DNA of 64,000 bases from QHXW01 sp963752965 (GTDB lineage: Bacteria > Acidobacteriota > Terriglobia > Bryobacterales > Bryobacteraceae). Of this stretch, positions 17,040-25,503 are shown piece by piece. The stretch covers positions 124,001-188,000 of the forward strand of contig CAVWAJ010000012.1 in assembly GCA_963752965.1 (NCBI GenBank), written 5' to 3'. The notes below the pieces were generated by a model. That model did no database searches. It was not told the origin of the DNA and saw nothing but the letters and a program-made list of their open reading frames with translations. Every line of letters begins with the position of its first letter. Position 1 is the stretch's first letter. Made by a program: the position numbers and the translations under genes.

Positions 17040-17436
17040 GGAGGGCAGGTAAACTGGGTGGCGATCAACCGGGCGCCCACCATTACATGGGCATTCAGCG
17101 AATGGGCATCGGCAGATGGGCCGGTGGAACGCGAAATGATCGGCAAGGGGGTCATCACTGTTTCCGATCTCGACAAGTTTGAAGCGTCGAACATTCTGTT
17201 CCGTGACCAGATTTGGACGACGGCCGCAGTCCATCTCATCCGCGAGCACAAACCCAACCTACTGCTCTTCCATCTGCTTTCGCTCGATTCGGTGCACCAC
17301 GAATATGGGCCAGGCAGCCTGGCCGGCCTGGCCGCATTCGCGTTTATGGATGGCTGCGTTGCCAGACTGGTAGAAGCGGTACATGACGAACGTATATCAG
17401 GATGGGAACTTACGATGGCGTTGCGGAGTCAGGTCA
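17040..17436 (+). pseudogene. type I phosphodiesterase/nucleotide pyrophosphatase, truncated at both ends
   Basis: The frame encodes GGQVNWVAINRAPTITWAF, then RDQIWTTAAVHLIREHKPNL, LLFHLLSLDSVHHEYGPGSL and MDGCVARLVEAVHD, the C-terminal half of the ectonucleotide pyrophosphatase/phosphodiesterase family (alkaline phosphatase superfamily). LDSVHHEYGP carries the metal-ligand Asp and His of the second metal site. The N-terminal half with the nucleophilic Thr is absent, and the 3' end runs into the IS6-type inverted repeat at 17439. Confidence 0.75.
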
Positions 17437-17481
17437 CCGGGCTCTGGTGCAAGCGCGAGGGTGGCGGGCGATGATGGAGAG

Positions 17482-18265
17482 ATGCAACGGTTCGTCCCGA
17501 TCGAAGATGTGTTTAAAGGACGGCACTTCGATGGGCAGATCATCATCTTGTGTGTCACTTGGTACACGAGCTTCAAGCTGAGCCTACGTGATTTGGTAAT
17601 CATGATCGCGGACCGCGGCATCTCCGTGACGCATACCACGATTCTGCGGTGGGTCCAGCGCTACCTGCCGGAGTTCGAGAAGCGTTGGCGGCGCTATGCT
17701 CGACCGGTCCGCGGATCGTGGAGGATGGACGAGACCTATATAAAGGTTCGCGGACAATGGGTGTACCTGTACCGCGCTGTCGACAAAGCGGGCCAAACAG
17801 TCGATTTCTTTCTCAGCCTGAACCGGGACGTGAACGCCGCCAAATCGTTTCTGCGCAGCGCGATGAAGAACACTCGTGTGCCCACGAAGATCACGTTGGA
17901 CGCCTATGCATGTTCGCATGGTCAAAGAGCGGCCTGCTTTTCGGCGTGTGCCCACGAAGATCACGTTGGACGCCTATGCGGCCTCGCACCGGGCGGTGCG
18001 AGAGATGAAGGAAGACGGCGAACTCCCGCGTCGCGTCAAGGTTCGAACCAGCCAGTACTTGAACAATCTGGTGGAACAGGACCACCGGAGAGTGAAGCAA
18101 CGAATCCGGCCGATGCTGGGATTCAAGCGATTCGACAACGCGGTCGTAACCATCTCCGGAATCGAGCTAGCAGAGAAGATCAAGAAAGGGCAGTTCAAGA
18201 CGGGCAAACTCGGCGGATGCCATGCGACGATGACGGAACTGTGGAACGCGGCACTCGCAGCTTGA
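17482..18265 (+). pseudogene. IS6-family transposase disrupted by a 70-bp insertion
   Basis: The first part reads FKGRHFDGQIIILCVTWYTS, LVIMIADRGISVTHTTILRW and GSWRMDETYIKVRGQWVYLY (first catalytic Asp). At KITLDAYA (second Asp) a 35-base segment is repeated (17875-17909 and 17945-17979), separated by 35 unrelated bases. The 70-base shift breaks the frame, which resumes after the second copy with ASHRAVREMKEDGELPRRVK and LNNLVEQDHRRVKQRIRPML (catalytic Glu). Removal of 70 bases would restore one frame of about 235 residues. Confidence 0.85.
17875..17979 (+). repeat. 35-bp direct repeat inside the IS6 transposase
   Basis: Identical 35-base copies (CGTGTGCCCACG ... GGACGCCTATGC) at 17875-17909 and 17945-17979 flank a 35-base spacer that is not part of the transposase. 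Copy plus spacer make the 70-base insertion. Confidence 0.85.
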
Positions 18266-18381
18266 GCCCAATTCGCGATCACTAAACATGGCGGACCTTA
18301 ACCGAACTCGCCGTCGGCTTGAGTTTGCACCAGAGCCCGGAAAGGCAGGGCGCACGACGATGATCGTTAGCTACTGGAGTC

Positions 18382-18562
18382 CGCTTCAATGGGGCCGCGA
18401 TCAGCTGATCGCGGAAAGCAGAGGCACGCGACTGGGCAGGAAATCGTAATGCGCGCTTCAATGGGGCCGCGATCAGCTGATCGCGGAAAGGCCTGAGTTC
18501 GCCTGGACCTATAACTGGCAGGACCCGCTTCAATGGGGCCGCGATCAGCTGATCGCGGAAAG
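18382..18562 (-). CRISPR. type I-G CRISPR array, 3 repeats and 2 spacers
   Basis: Three identical 37-base repeats (18382-18418, 18454-18490, 18526-18562) are separated by two unrelated 35-base spacers. The repeat core CCGCGATCAGCTGATCGCGG is a perfect 20-base palindrome. Read on the minus strand the repeat ends in ATTGAAGCG, similar to the conserved 3' handle of many CRISPR repeats, so the array is most likely transcribed leftward in the same direction as the cas operon. The short length and the IS6 element on the leader-distal side suggest the array was truncated. Confidence 0.93.
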
Positions 18563-18748
18563 AGCCTCACTCCCATCCTATTCAATTTTCAAAGATCTTC
18601 GGGAGTTCTCGCGAGCGGCACCCAGATTCTCATCGTCCGTGGCGCATCTCCGGCCGCTCTTCATCTTACAACCCCTGCCCTTCTGCACAGTTGCCGCTCT
18701 GCGAGCGCCTTCCGCCTTTTCGCCTTCACCCAGTCGCTCGCACCTCTA
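18563..18748 (-). promoter_or_regulatory. probable CRISPR leader
   Basis: The 186 bases between the 3' end of cas4-cas1 and the first repeat (in minus-strand order) hold no gene. By position and by the inferred direction of the array this is the leader where new spacers would be added. A short T-rich stretch (TTCAATTTTCAAAGAT on the plus strand) adjoins the repeat. No promoter is called. Confidence 0.45.
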
Positions 18749-20506
18749 TCAGCGTGTTGTAAACACCGGGTATTCCCCAATCTCCCCCTCCAGTACGCGC
18801 GCCAATAAACGAGATTGAATCTCCAGAAGGCGGCGATAACTCACCCGGTAATCAAACAAAGGATGCGTCACTAATGTGTCCATTCGCAGTTCGTACGCTC
18901 GGAAGAAAGCCTTCCGCCCCGCGGCCGTCAGAGCCACTGACCCGCCCACCCGCACGAAGTCCCGAGGCGTCACCATCCCTGTATTGATCGCCGTCAGCAC
19001 CGCAGAATCGGCGATCAGCGGCCGAAACGGCTCCATCAGATCCAGGGCCAGCGCAGGGCGTCCAAACCGCGGCTGGTGGTAGTACCCGATGTAAGGATCG
19101 AATCCTACCGCGTAGCACGCCACCGTCAGGTCCTTTGTGAGCAGGCTATATCCCAGCGAAAGCAGCGCGTTCACCGGGTCCCGCGGTGGCCTCCGGTTAC
19201 GGCCCTCGAAATCGAACATGAATTCTCCGGCACCCTGCTCCTCATCAGGCTTGATCATCCCGGCGAAATCACCAAAATAAAGCCTCGCTGCGTTGCCTTC
19301 GATCCCGAGCAGCTCGCCCGGTGACGACGCTCCCTCCACGCGGTCCGCCATCTCCTTCAGGCCCGCGAGCGTCGAACGATTCGGTTCCACGTGGTTGCGC
19401 TGCAAAAGCGTCCTTTGGTTCCGGATTTTCCCCGCCACCAACTGTCGCGCAATACCCTTCACAAAGTAATCCTGCTCGGACAGCCGGTACTGGCTGCGTC
19501 GCAGAAACACATTCTTCTGGTTCAGGCCCATAGTGATGCCGTAAAACCAGCCGCCCATCGAGAAATAGCAAATCGGCACTTCCGCCTCGCATAGCGCCTG
19601 CACAGCCTGGGTAGAGATTTGAACATTCCCCATCAGGCTTACCTGGCAGATCTCCCCAATCCGCACTTCTTGCAGAAGCGCCTTCTCTTCGCGCACCTGG
19701 AGAACCGCCCCCGACTTCCCGACCCTCACGCCCTGGCTATTGAGGTAAAGAGGCCGTAGCTCGTTCCGCGGCGTCACCAACGCCCGGACCTCTCGCTTCA
19801 CGGGCTTGCGCGGTGCCGTTTCGAAGAGACCGAGCTGTTGCGGTTCTGCTTGCAGTTCAATTTCGCCACTCGCCAGCGTCTCATCCGGCAGACAAATTCC
19901 GACCAGCGAGCATCCCGGACATTTCGGCGAGTCCACAAGTGGCGGTGGAATTTCGGGCGCTTCGGCCGTACTCCAGGCGTTTCGAATGAGCTCTTCAGTT
20001 GTCGCCAGCAGCTCTTCGTCAATAGCCACTCGGACCCGCTGCCCGGTCTTGCGGTAGTAAACGATTCCTTCGTCGCAACGATATCCGTTTTCCCGCAAGA
20101 CTATTCCCTGGACGGCTAATTGCGCGCGGTCGGAGGGCCACAACTCCAACCCGTTCGCCCCTTCCCGCGGCCGGCCGTGCTTGTAATCGACGGGCGTTAC
20201 AATTCCGCCCTCAGCCTCCACCAGGTCCAGCTTGGCGATCACGCGCAGCCGCTCGCTGGTCAGCGTAACCGACCGCGCTTGGATGGACTGCGGCAAATCG
20301 CCGGCTTCGGGTAGTGGCGAGGGCTTTTCGTCGACGCGCCGGTGCTGGATGGTGCCTTCGACCGTGTCGGAGCTTTCCTCAAACAATCCCTCGACCCACT
20401 CATAGAAGAACAGCCGAGGACAGTAAGCAAATTCATTGACCATGCGTGCCGGCAGATAATCCGGCAGGTTGCGTTTCTCTTCGATTCTGACCGGCAGTGC
20501 GCCCAT
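18749..20506 (-). CDS. cas4-cas1: Cas4-Cas1 fusion protein (type I-G adaptation)
   Basis: About 585 residues joining two adaptation enzymes. The N-terminal Cas4 nuclease has the first Cys in NEFAYCPRLFFYEWVEGL, a RecB-type VTPVDYKHG (Asp, Lys), and the remaining iron-sulphur cysteines in CPGCSLVGIC. The Cas1 part has the metal-ligand Glu in GIEGNAARLYFGDF and His and Asp in YYHQPRFGRPALALDLMEPF. Cas4 trims prespacers and checks the PAM; Cas1 with Cas2 integrates them. Cas4-Cas1 fusions are a hallmark of type I-G. The start at 20506 follows cas2 by 7 bases; a longer form from 20536 would overlap cas2 by 23 bases. Confidence 0.93.
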   Translation of the reverse strand: MGALPVRIEEKRNLPDYLPARMVNEFAYCPRLFFYEWVEGLFEESSDTVEGTIQHRRVDEKPSPLPEAGDLPQSIQARSVTLTSERLRVIAKLDLVEAEGGIVTPVDYKHGRPREGANGLELWPSDRAQLAVQGIVLRENGYRCDEGIVYYRKTGQRVRVAIDEELLATTEELIRNAWSTAEAPEIPPPLVDSPKCPGCSLVGICLPDETLASGEIELQAEPQQLGLFETAPRKPVKREVRALVTPRNELRPLYLNSQGVRVGKSGAVLQVREEKALLQEVRIGEICQVSLMGNVQISTQAVQALCEAEVPICYFSMGGWFYGITMGLNQKNVFLRRSQYRLSEQDYFVKGIARQLVAGKIRNQRTLLQRNHVEPNRSTLAGLKEMADRVEGASSPGELLGIEGNAARLYFGDFAGMIKPDEEQGAGEFMFDFEGRNRRPPRDPVNALLSLGYSLLTKDLTVACYAVGFDPYIGYYHQPRFGRPALALDLMEPFRPLIADSAVLTAINTGMVTPRDFVRVGGSVALTAAGRKAFFRAYELRMDTLVTHPLFDYRVSYRRLLEIQSRLLARVLEGEIGEYPVFTTR

Positions 20507-20513
20507 ATCAGCC

Positions 20514-20816
20514 TCACACAATAATGCACGGTGCATCCAGCGCCGTATAGGGTTTACCGAGGGCGGTAATCACGCGGTCGCCGCGCCCCTCGGCCGGACC
20601 AAGATTGACGAACAGGACCTGGTCCTCCTTATGGCTGATGATCGCAGCCAGTTCCGCCCGGCACCGCGCCAGATCCGACGCGGTAAGCTGGCACTCAAAG
20701 ACTGAGTACTGCAAATGGTCGCCGAAGCCGCGCATGGTCTGAAAGACTTTGCGGAGACGCTTGTCGTCGCAGATGTCGTAGGCGATGAGGTAGGTGGTGC
20801 GCAAGCTATAACCCAT
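20514..20816 (-). CDS. cas2: CRISPR-associated protein Cas2
   Basis: A 100-residue ferredoxin-fold protein that bridges two Cas1 dimers during spacer integration. YLIAYDICDDKRLRKVFQTM holds the characteristic Asp after beta-1, and GDHLQYSVFECQLTASDL is the second conserved segment. The start at 20816 overlaps the csb2 stop (20806) by 11 bases in the same strand; the frame is open to 20846. It lies before cas4-cas1, which reverses the cas4-cas1/cas2 order I know from the Geobacter-type I-G locus. Confidence 0.93.
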   Translation of the reverse strand: MGYSLRTTYLIAYDICDDKRLRKVFQTMRGFGDHLQYSVFECQLTASDLARCRAELAAIISHKEDQVLFVNLGPAEGRGDRVITALGKPYTALDAPCIIV

Positions 20817-22221
20817 GGAACTGGCCCAACCCGAAATGGCAGCCATAACCTAGTGCCACAGGAGCCAGTACTGGCCTGTCAAACTCAACCTCAAAGCCAC
20901 ATCCGCTCCGTACTTCGTCATCTTTGCGGTTTCGCCGAAACTCCAGCCATCGATAACTCCGCCCGCCTAGCAATGGACGCCGCTCCAGCAGCTTGACACG
21001 GATAGGCTCTGGGAGGCCCTGTTCCCGGCACTCGCGCACGAGCTGCTGTGCCGCCCAATCAGGCCACGCACCTCTGCCTTTGCGGTAATGGCGGGCGGGC
21101 ACAAAGGGCGTGACGCTGGTCAGCCGAGTCGCTGGCTTCAACAATTCATCCAGCGCTCCCCATCGAACCGGGATGCACCGAATATCCGGCCTGCCGTCTG
21201 ATTGCCAAAGAGATTCCAGCCTGTCGAGGGCCAACCGTTCAACTCGATCCAGCGGATCACGGCAAACCACCAACATGTGATCCAGCCGGCCATCGTGATT
21301 CTCGTCAGATGGCAGCACGAAGACGTGCCGGTGTCCTCTTAGCGGTGTTCCCGCCGCATCCTTGCCGCTAAATCGAGAAGATACAAGCTCAGGCCCGCCA
21401 GCCAGCACCTTGTAAATGCCCATCAGTTTTACGCGCACCCGCTCTGCGATCTCCAACGTCGATGTGGCCAGCGGCAGCACTTTTGAATGCAGCGCGTAGA
21501 GGACACCGTGAATCGGCGGCTCCCCGCGAGAGACGGTCTTGTGCAAAACACTGAAACAATCCGCCGGGCGGACATAATCGATGTACTGCATAGCTGGCGG
21601 TCCACTCAGCCGTGCCTTCAGGAGATTTGTCGTTGAAAACGCAAGAGCGTCTAGCCACGTCCCACCACCACGCCACTGATTCAGTGGGATCGCGCATGCT
21701 ATGGGCACCGAATCACCTTCCTCGGCACGATCGGTAGCCGGTTTGCAGTTCCACTCCACGCTCTGCACTCCGGGCAAGACGCGCGCCGACACCCAAGATT
21801 CACTGCGGCCCAGGAAATTCAATTGCTCTAGCAACTCGTCGAGATCCGACTCTGTTGCCCGATCCAGCGTCACGTTCGGCCATCCAACGAACACGGGTGA
21901 CCTCGGAGTCACGGCCGCAAACGCGTCGAAGATCAGCGTGCGGTCCGACGCATCCCTCGTATTGGTGCTGAGGAATGAGCGCGTGTGCGAGATGCTCGCA
22001 TGTGGTAAGCGGAACCAGGGCGGACCGGAAGCCAGAGCAATCAGCACGCGCTCAATGCGCGCGGCATCCCATTCTGGACGCTTCCGTTTCCAGGTGTCGA
22101 ACAGCGCTCGTATGAGCCGATAGGGCGATGGGGGCCATTCGACCGCACCTTCGTTCACATGCCGCCCCCATGGCGTTGCGTGATATCGACCTGCGGAAAA
22201 GGTCAGTTCAACAACGAGCAT
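20806..22221 (-). CDS. csb2: Csb2, Cas5-Cas6 fusion of type I-G (GSU0054 family)
   Basis: A 471-residue Cascade subunit. The N-terminal half (VELTFSAGRYHATPWGRHVN, EWPPSPYRLIRALFDTW) is the Cas5-like part. The C-terminal half ends with the Gly-rich Cas6-like loop (APVALGYGCHFGLGQF), expected to bind and process crRNA; SCGFEVEFDRPV-type strands precede it. In type I-G this fused protein both caps the 5' handle and cuts pre-crRNA. It is followed by cas2 with a short overlap and preceded closely by csb1. Confidence 0.9.
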   Translation of the reverse strand: MLVVELTFSAGRYHATPWGRHVNEGAVEWPPSPYRLIRALFDTWKRKRPEWDAARIERVLIALASGPPWFRLPHASISHTRSFLSTNTRDASDRTLIFDAFAAVTPRSPVFVGWPNVTLDRATESDLDELLEQLNFLGRSESWVSARVLPGVQSVEWNCKPATDRAEEGDSVPIACAIPLNQWRGGGTWLDALAFSTTNLLKARLSGPPAMQYIDYVRPADCFSVLHKTVSRGEPPIHGVLYALHSKVLPLATSTLEIAERVRVKLMGIYKVLAGGPELVSSRFSGKDAAGTPLRGHRHVFVLPSDENHDGRLDHMLVVCRDPLDRVERLALDRLESLWQSDGRPDIRCIPVRWGALDELLKPATRLTSVTPFVPARHYRKGRGAWPDWAAQQLVRECREQGLPEPIRVKLLERRPLLGGRSYRWLEFRRNRKDDEVRSGCGFEVEFDRPVLAPVALGYGCHFGLGQFHGL

Positions 22222-22231
22222 GTCATCCCTC

Positions 22232-23221
22232 CTAGCTCGCAGGAGCCGCTTTGTCGGCTTTCACCACGCAAGGCGTGGTCAGTTCCGTGACCGCCGGTGC
22301 AGCAAAAAGGTGGCCGGCGGCGCATGCTCGGATGCCCTGTTGTACTAGTGTGAGCAGTTCCGCCTCCAGTGGAACTTGGAAGCCCTCTGGAGACTGTGTT
22401 TGGAGTGCACCCTTCGTTTGGAAATCGCATGCCGTTCGAAGCCGCAGCCCAGCGTTCAGAAAGCGACGGACTTTATAAAGAGCCAGGGCGATCAGAAGGC
22501 GCTCGGCTTCTTGGGGTAGCCGATAGCCTGAGAGAAGTGCAAAATCCAAGTTGAAGTAGGCTTCAATCTCGCGGGCTGTAAACTCCATCCTCGCGTATGG
22601 CACGTTGCTGTAGACATCCTTGTCGTAGTTCGCGGCTCGGATCTTGCCGGTGGGATCGAGGGGATTATTCTTGACTCCGCCCGAAGCTGCCTCACGCACG
22701 TCGCGGGCTTCGATGAACCCGGTGATTATGCGAGGCAACTTGATTCGCCCGTCCTCCAGGTTTGCCATGAAGACGCCGTGTAGGAGGGCGCCGGGGTCGA
22801 AGTAGAAAACCGCGTTTGCCACCTTGGTCCAATTGATGGGCTGGCCCTTGGAATACTCGGATCTTTTGATGAAGGCTTCTCGAAATTTATCGTTGGAAAT
22901 TATGAACGGCGAGTTGATACGGTGAGCCTCCATGAGGGAGCTGGTAACTGTCTCGGTCGGACCAGTGAGCTTCACCCGGACATAGGGCAACCCGTCCAGT
23001 TCTTTGCGGATCTCCGGACCAGTACCTTCTAAGCATACTGACTCCAGTCGGTTCGCGACCGACTGTGCGGACTCTACTAGCAACATACGGGTGCCATCAG
23101 GCGTTTCGTAGACAGCCGGTCCAAGATCGGCGAACCCGGTCGGCTGAAATCGTTCGCCCTGTGCGGGCGTGAGTTCTTGTCTTAAGAGCAAACGTGGAGC
23201 GTTCTTTAATTGATCGAACAT
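22232..23221 (-). CDS. csb1: Csb1, Cas7 backbone subunit of type I-G (GSU0053 family)
   Basis: About 329 residues, the RAMP protein that polymerises along the crRNA in the type I-G effector. MFDQLKNAPRLLLRQELTPA opens the protein, followed by GERFQPTGFADLGPAVYETP, the family signature, and AHRINSPFIISNDKFREAF. The start at 23221 is set by GGAAGG 7-12 bases upstream; the frame continues to 23242 without likeness. Spacing to csx17 is 26 bases. Confidence 0.9.
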   Translation of the reverse strand: MFDQLKNAPRLLLRQELTPAQGERFQPTGFADLGPAVYETPDGTRMLLVESAQSVANRLESVCLEGTGPEIRKELDGLPYVRVKLTGPTETVTSSLMEAHRINSPFIISNDKFREAFIKRSEYSKGQPINWTKVANAVFYFDPGALLHGVFMANLEDGRIKLPRIITGFIEARDVREAASGGVKNNPLDPTGKIRAANYDKDVYSNVPYARMEFTAREIEAYFNLDFALLSGYRLPQEAERLLIALALYKVRRFLNAGLRLRTACDFQTKGALQTQSPEGFQVPLEAELLTLVQQGIRACAAGHLFAAPAVTELTTPCVVKADKAAPAS

Positions 23222-23247
23222 GAGATCACCTTCCTTCTGCAATAGCG

Positions 23248-25503
23248 TTAATCCTTTTCCTCGGCCGTCAAAACCAAGCGGGAGATTTCGTGAATGCGTC
23301 GCACCGGAATCAGCAGAGACGCTGCCAACCGTGTCCCGTCTTCACCGTCCGGGAACGTCACCTGGACCGGATTTAGACCGGCGGACGAAAGCCGACGCGA
23401 TGCGATGTAGCAAGCCTCGCTAACACGTCCAGCGCACAAGAGAGGCACGAGCGACGGCTCATGGCGCACCTCAATTTCTTCTCCCGAGCGCGTGCGCACC
23501 GGATGTGGGAGGAATAGGTGCTTGAGCAGCGCCCACGTGCGGGGCACCTGCTGTGGTGATGCGGGCGTTTGCCACGATGCCAACAACGACTCGCGAACGG
23601 CAGACATCGCATCGCCGTCGCTCCAACGCAACAACAACAGACCGAACAGCAGGTCTTCGATCAGCGCCTCGTCGAGGCTGCCACCAAGAAATGTACAGGC
23701 GTCCTCAGGATGCAGCGCCAGCACTGATCGCAGGGGGCTGGTTTGGCAGTGCAGTCTCTCAGTATCCATCATGCGCCGATGTAACGTCGCTGACAGCCGC
23801 CGCGCAAGGTTGTTTCCAAACCATGAGGCTTGTCCGCCATCACGCTGCAGGTTTGTGCGCAACGGACCAACCTCGCCTGCCGGTCCAATCGACGCGAGAG
23901 ACGCGGCTACGCGGAACTCTGCGCTCCCGTCGTCAGCCGCAAGTAGCCACTCAGGGCGTAGTCCCACGTTCCGATGCTCAAAGCGGATGCACCGCTCCAA
24001 CCATCCAAGAGCGACCACTATCGCTTGGAATTTGAGCTTCCCGCCATGCAGCAGGAACTCGTACATCGCCTGCTCGACGACTCTTCGCTGGTCTGGATCG
24101 ATTTGCTCCAGAAGAGGATCGACATCCATAAGCAAATCTGTTTCGCGCCATTCCCGCACCGGAAAGCGGGTGGCGGGGAGAGCCAGGTAGCTGTCGCCTC
24201 GACGTTTCAGTAAGCTATACCGCACGAACCCGGAGATGCCACGATCGACGCCCAACGACGCCGCGGCTTCCGCGAATTGGAGTCCATCTGACGCCTGCTT
24301 CCGACCGATCTCTGCGCGGCCTTCCCGCAACATGAACCGCAGCTCTCCGAAGGTGGTTGGCCGGTTCCAAAGCGGCATCCAGATCTCGGCGCGAGTGGTA
24401 TCCTCGTCGTGCCCAGCGGCGGAACCATAACCGACGGCACGCGGCTGTACGGTGAATGGACTACACGCTAAGCGTCCACCGCCAATACCCTGCCGCCGTG
24501 CCACTCCGCTCGCCCAAGCGACTGCACCTTCTAGCGCCAGTACGAAATTCCAGGGATTTACCGGAAACTCCTTGTTCTCGATCCCCGGACCTTGGTTGAA
24601 CCCGCCAGCTCGTCCGGGATCAAATTGCCCTGACGGCGAGATGACCAACCCAGAAACCTGTTCAGCAAACAAAGTGTTCCGCAGTAGAGGCGAAGACGTC
24701 GTGGATTTATCGAGTAGCAGCTCGCTCACTCGGTTCATGAAGACATTTGTGTAATCGAGCCTGCCTTCGTTTCCTGCGGTTCCGAGAACTGGGGGGTATG
24801 CGAGCTGGTTGTCAGCGCGCATCACGATGGCCGCGTCAAGCCAGTCGACGGCGGCGTCGCAGAGGCGGTTCCGGCAAGCCTGAACGATGTCCTCCTTGCG
24901 ACCGCGAGCCGCTTTCTTTGCAGCGGTTCTCAGCTTCTTCAGTGTTGGAACCAGACCAGCCATAGCCTTGGCGTCGGCAGAACCTTTCGTCAATGTTTTT
25001 TTCCAGCTTTCGAGATCGTCGATGGTGGATGTCAACAAATCCCGCGATGCTGGTGGAGCTGATTCAAGCGCTGTCCGCACCTTCGCACACAACTGCTTCT
25101 CGTTTCCGCTAGCTTCTACGCGATCAAGCATGGCGCCCAAGGTCAGCTCGCGTGCCGGCATCTCGGGGAACGACTGAATGGCACGGATCGTCTCGCGATA
25201 GGGCTGGAATCGCTCATCTGTGCTGGCGAGGATCGTGTCGAGACCCTCCGTTCGGTCGCCTTCGTAAAATCCACTGCCACCATTCCAAGGCGCCACTATC
25301 GGCGTAGGGCTGTAATTTCCTAGAAAGAACTGCACGAGACCTTCTTCATCCAAGTCGGATTTCAGGTGGAAGACATTTCCGTTCCACCATGCGAGCGCCG
25401 TGCGGTCCGCCTGCTCGGAGATAAGGCGCAACACGCCAAGCGACTGAAGGTACGCTGCCATCGGCTCCGGCCGGCAGCCGTTTAGTTGGACGGTCTGTTT
25501 CAT
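23248..25503 (-). CDS. csx17: Csx17, Cas8-type large subunit of type I-G (GSU0052 family)
   Basis: A 751-residue large subunit (Cas8u2) that would recognise the PAM and recruit Cas3. LNGCRPEPMAAYLQSLGVLR at the N-terminus is the classic Csx17 opening, followed by ADRTALAWWNGNVFHL and later YTNVFMNRVSELLLDKST and NPWNFVLALEGAVAWASGV. Its ATG overlaps the cas3 stop by 4 bases (ATGA), so the two are translationally coupled. The Csb1 start follows closely. Confidence 0.9.
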   Translation of the reverse strand: MKQTVQLNGCRPEPMAAYLQSLGVLRLISEQADRTALAWWNGNVFHLKSDLDEEGLVQFFLGNYSPTPIVAPWNGGSGFYEGDRTEGLDTILASTDERFQPYRETIRAIQSFPEMPARELTLGAMLDRVEASGNEKQLCAKVRTALESAPPASRDLLTSTIDDLESWKKTLTKGSADAKAMAGLVPTLKKLRTAAKKAARGRKEDIVQACRNRLCDAAVDWLDAAIVMRADNQLAYPPVLGTAGNEGRLDYTNVFMNRVSELLLDKSTTSSPLLRNTLFAEQVSGLVISPSGQFDPGRAGGFNQGPGIENKEFPVNPWNFVLALEGAVAWASGVARRQGIGGGRLACSPFTVQPRAVGYGSAAGHDEDTTRAEIWMPLWNRPTTFGELRFMLREGRAEIGRKQASDGLQFAEAAASLGVDRGISGFVRYSLLKRRGDSYLALPATRFPVREWRETDLLMDVDPLLEQIDPDQRRVVEQAMYEFLLHGGKLKFQAIVVALGWLERCIRFEHRNVGLRPEWLLAADDGSAEFRVAASLASIGPAGEVGPLRTNLQRDGGQASWFGNNLARRLSATLHRRMMDTERLHCQTSPLRSVLALHPEDACTFLGGSLDEALIEDLLFGLLLLRWSDGDAMSAVRESLLASWQTPASPQQVPRTWALLKHLFLPHPVRTRSGEEIEVRHEPSLVPLLCAGRVSEACYIASRRLSSAGLNPVQVTFPDGEDGTRLAASLLIPVRRIHEISRLVLTAEEKD

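Larger units (their letters stand above)
17439..18338. mobile_element. IS6-type insertion sequence, inactivated
   Basis: Inverted ends GGGCTCTGGTGCAA (17439-17452) and its complement (18325-18338) bracket one transposase gene. The length, 900 bp, is about 70 bp more than expected, and the extra 70 bp are accounted for by the internal insertion described for the transposase. The 8-bp flanks differ, so no target duplication remains. The element truncates the phosphodiesterase gene on its left and stands 43 bp from the CRISPR array on its right. Confidence 0.8.

Noticed and set aside
18286..18381. A degenerate fourth CRISPR repeat beyond the last one
   Set aside because: GAGCCCGGAAAGG resembles the repeat end slightly, but it belongs to the IS6 inverted repeat and no palindrome is present.
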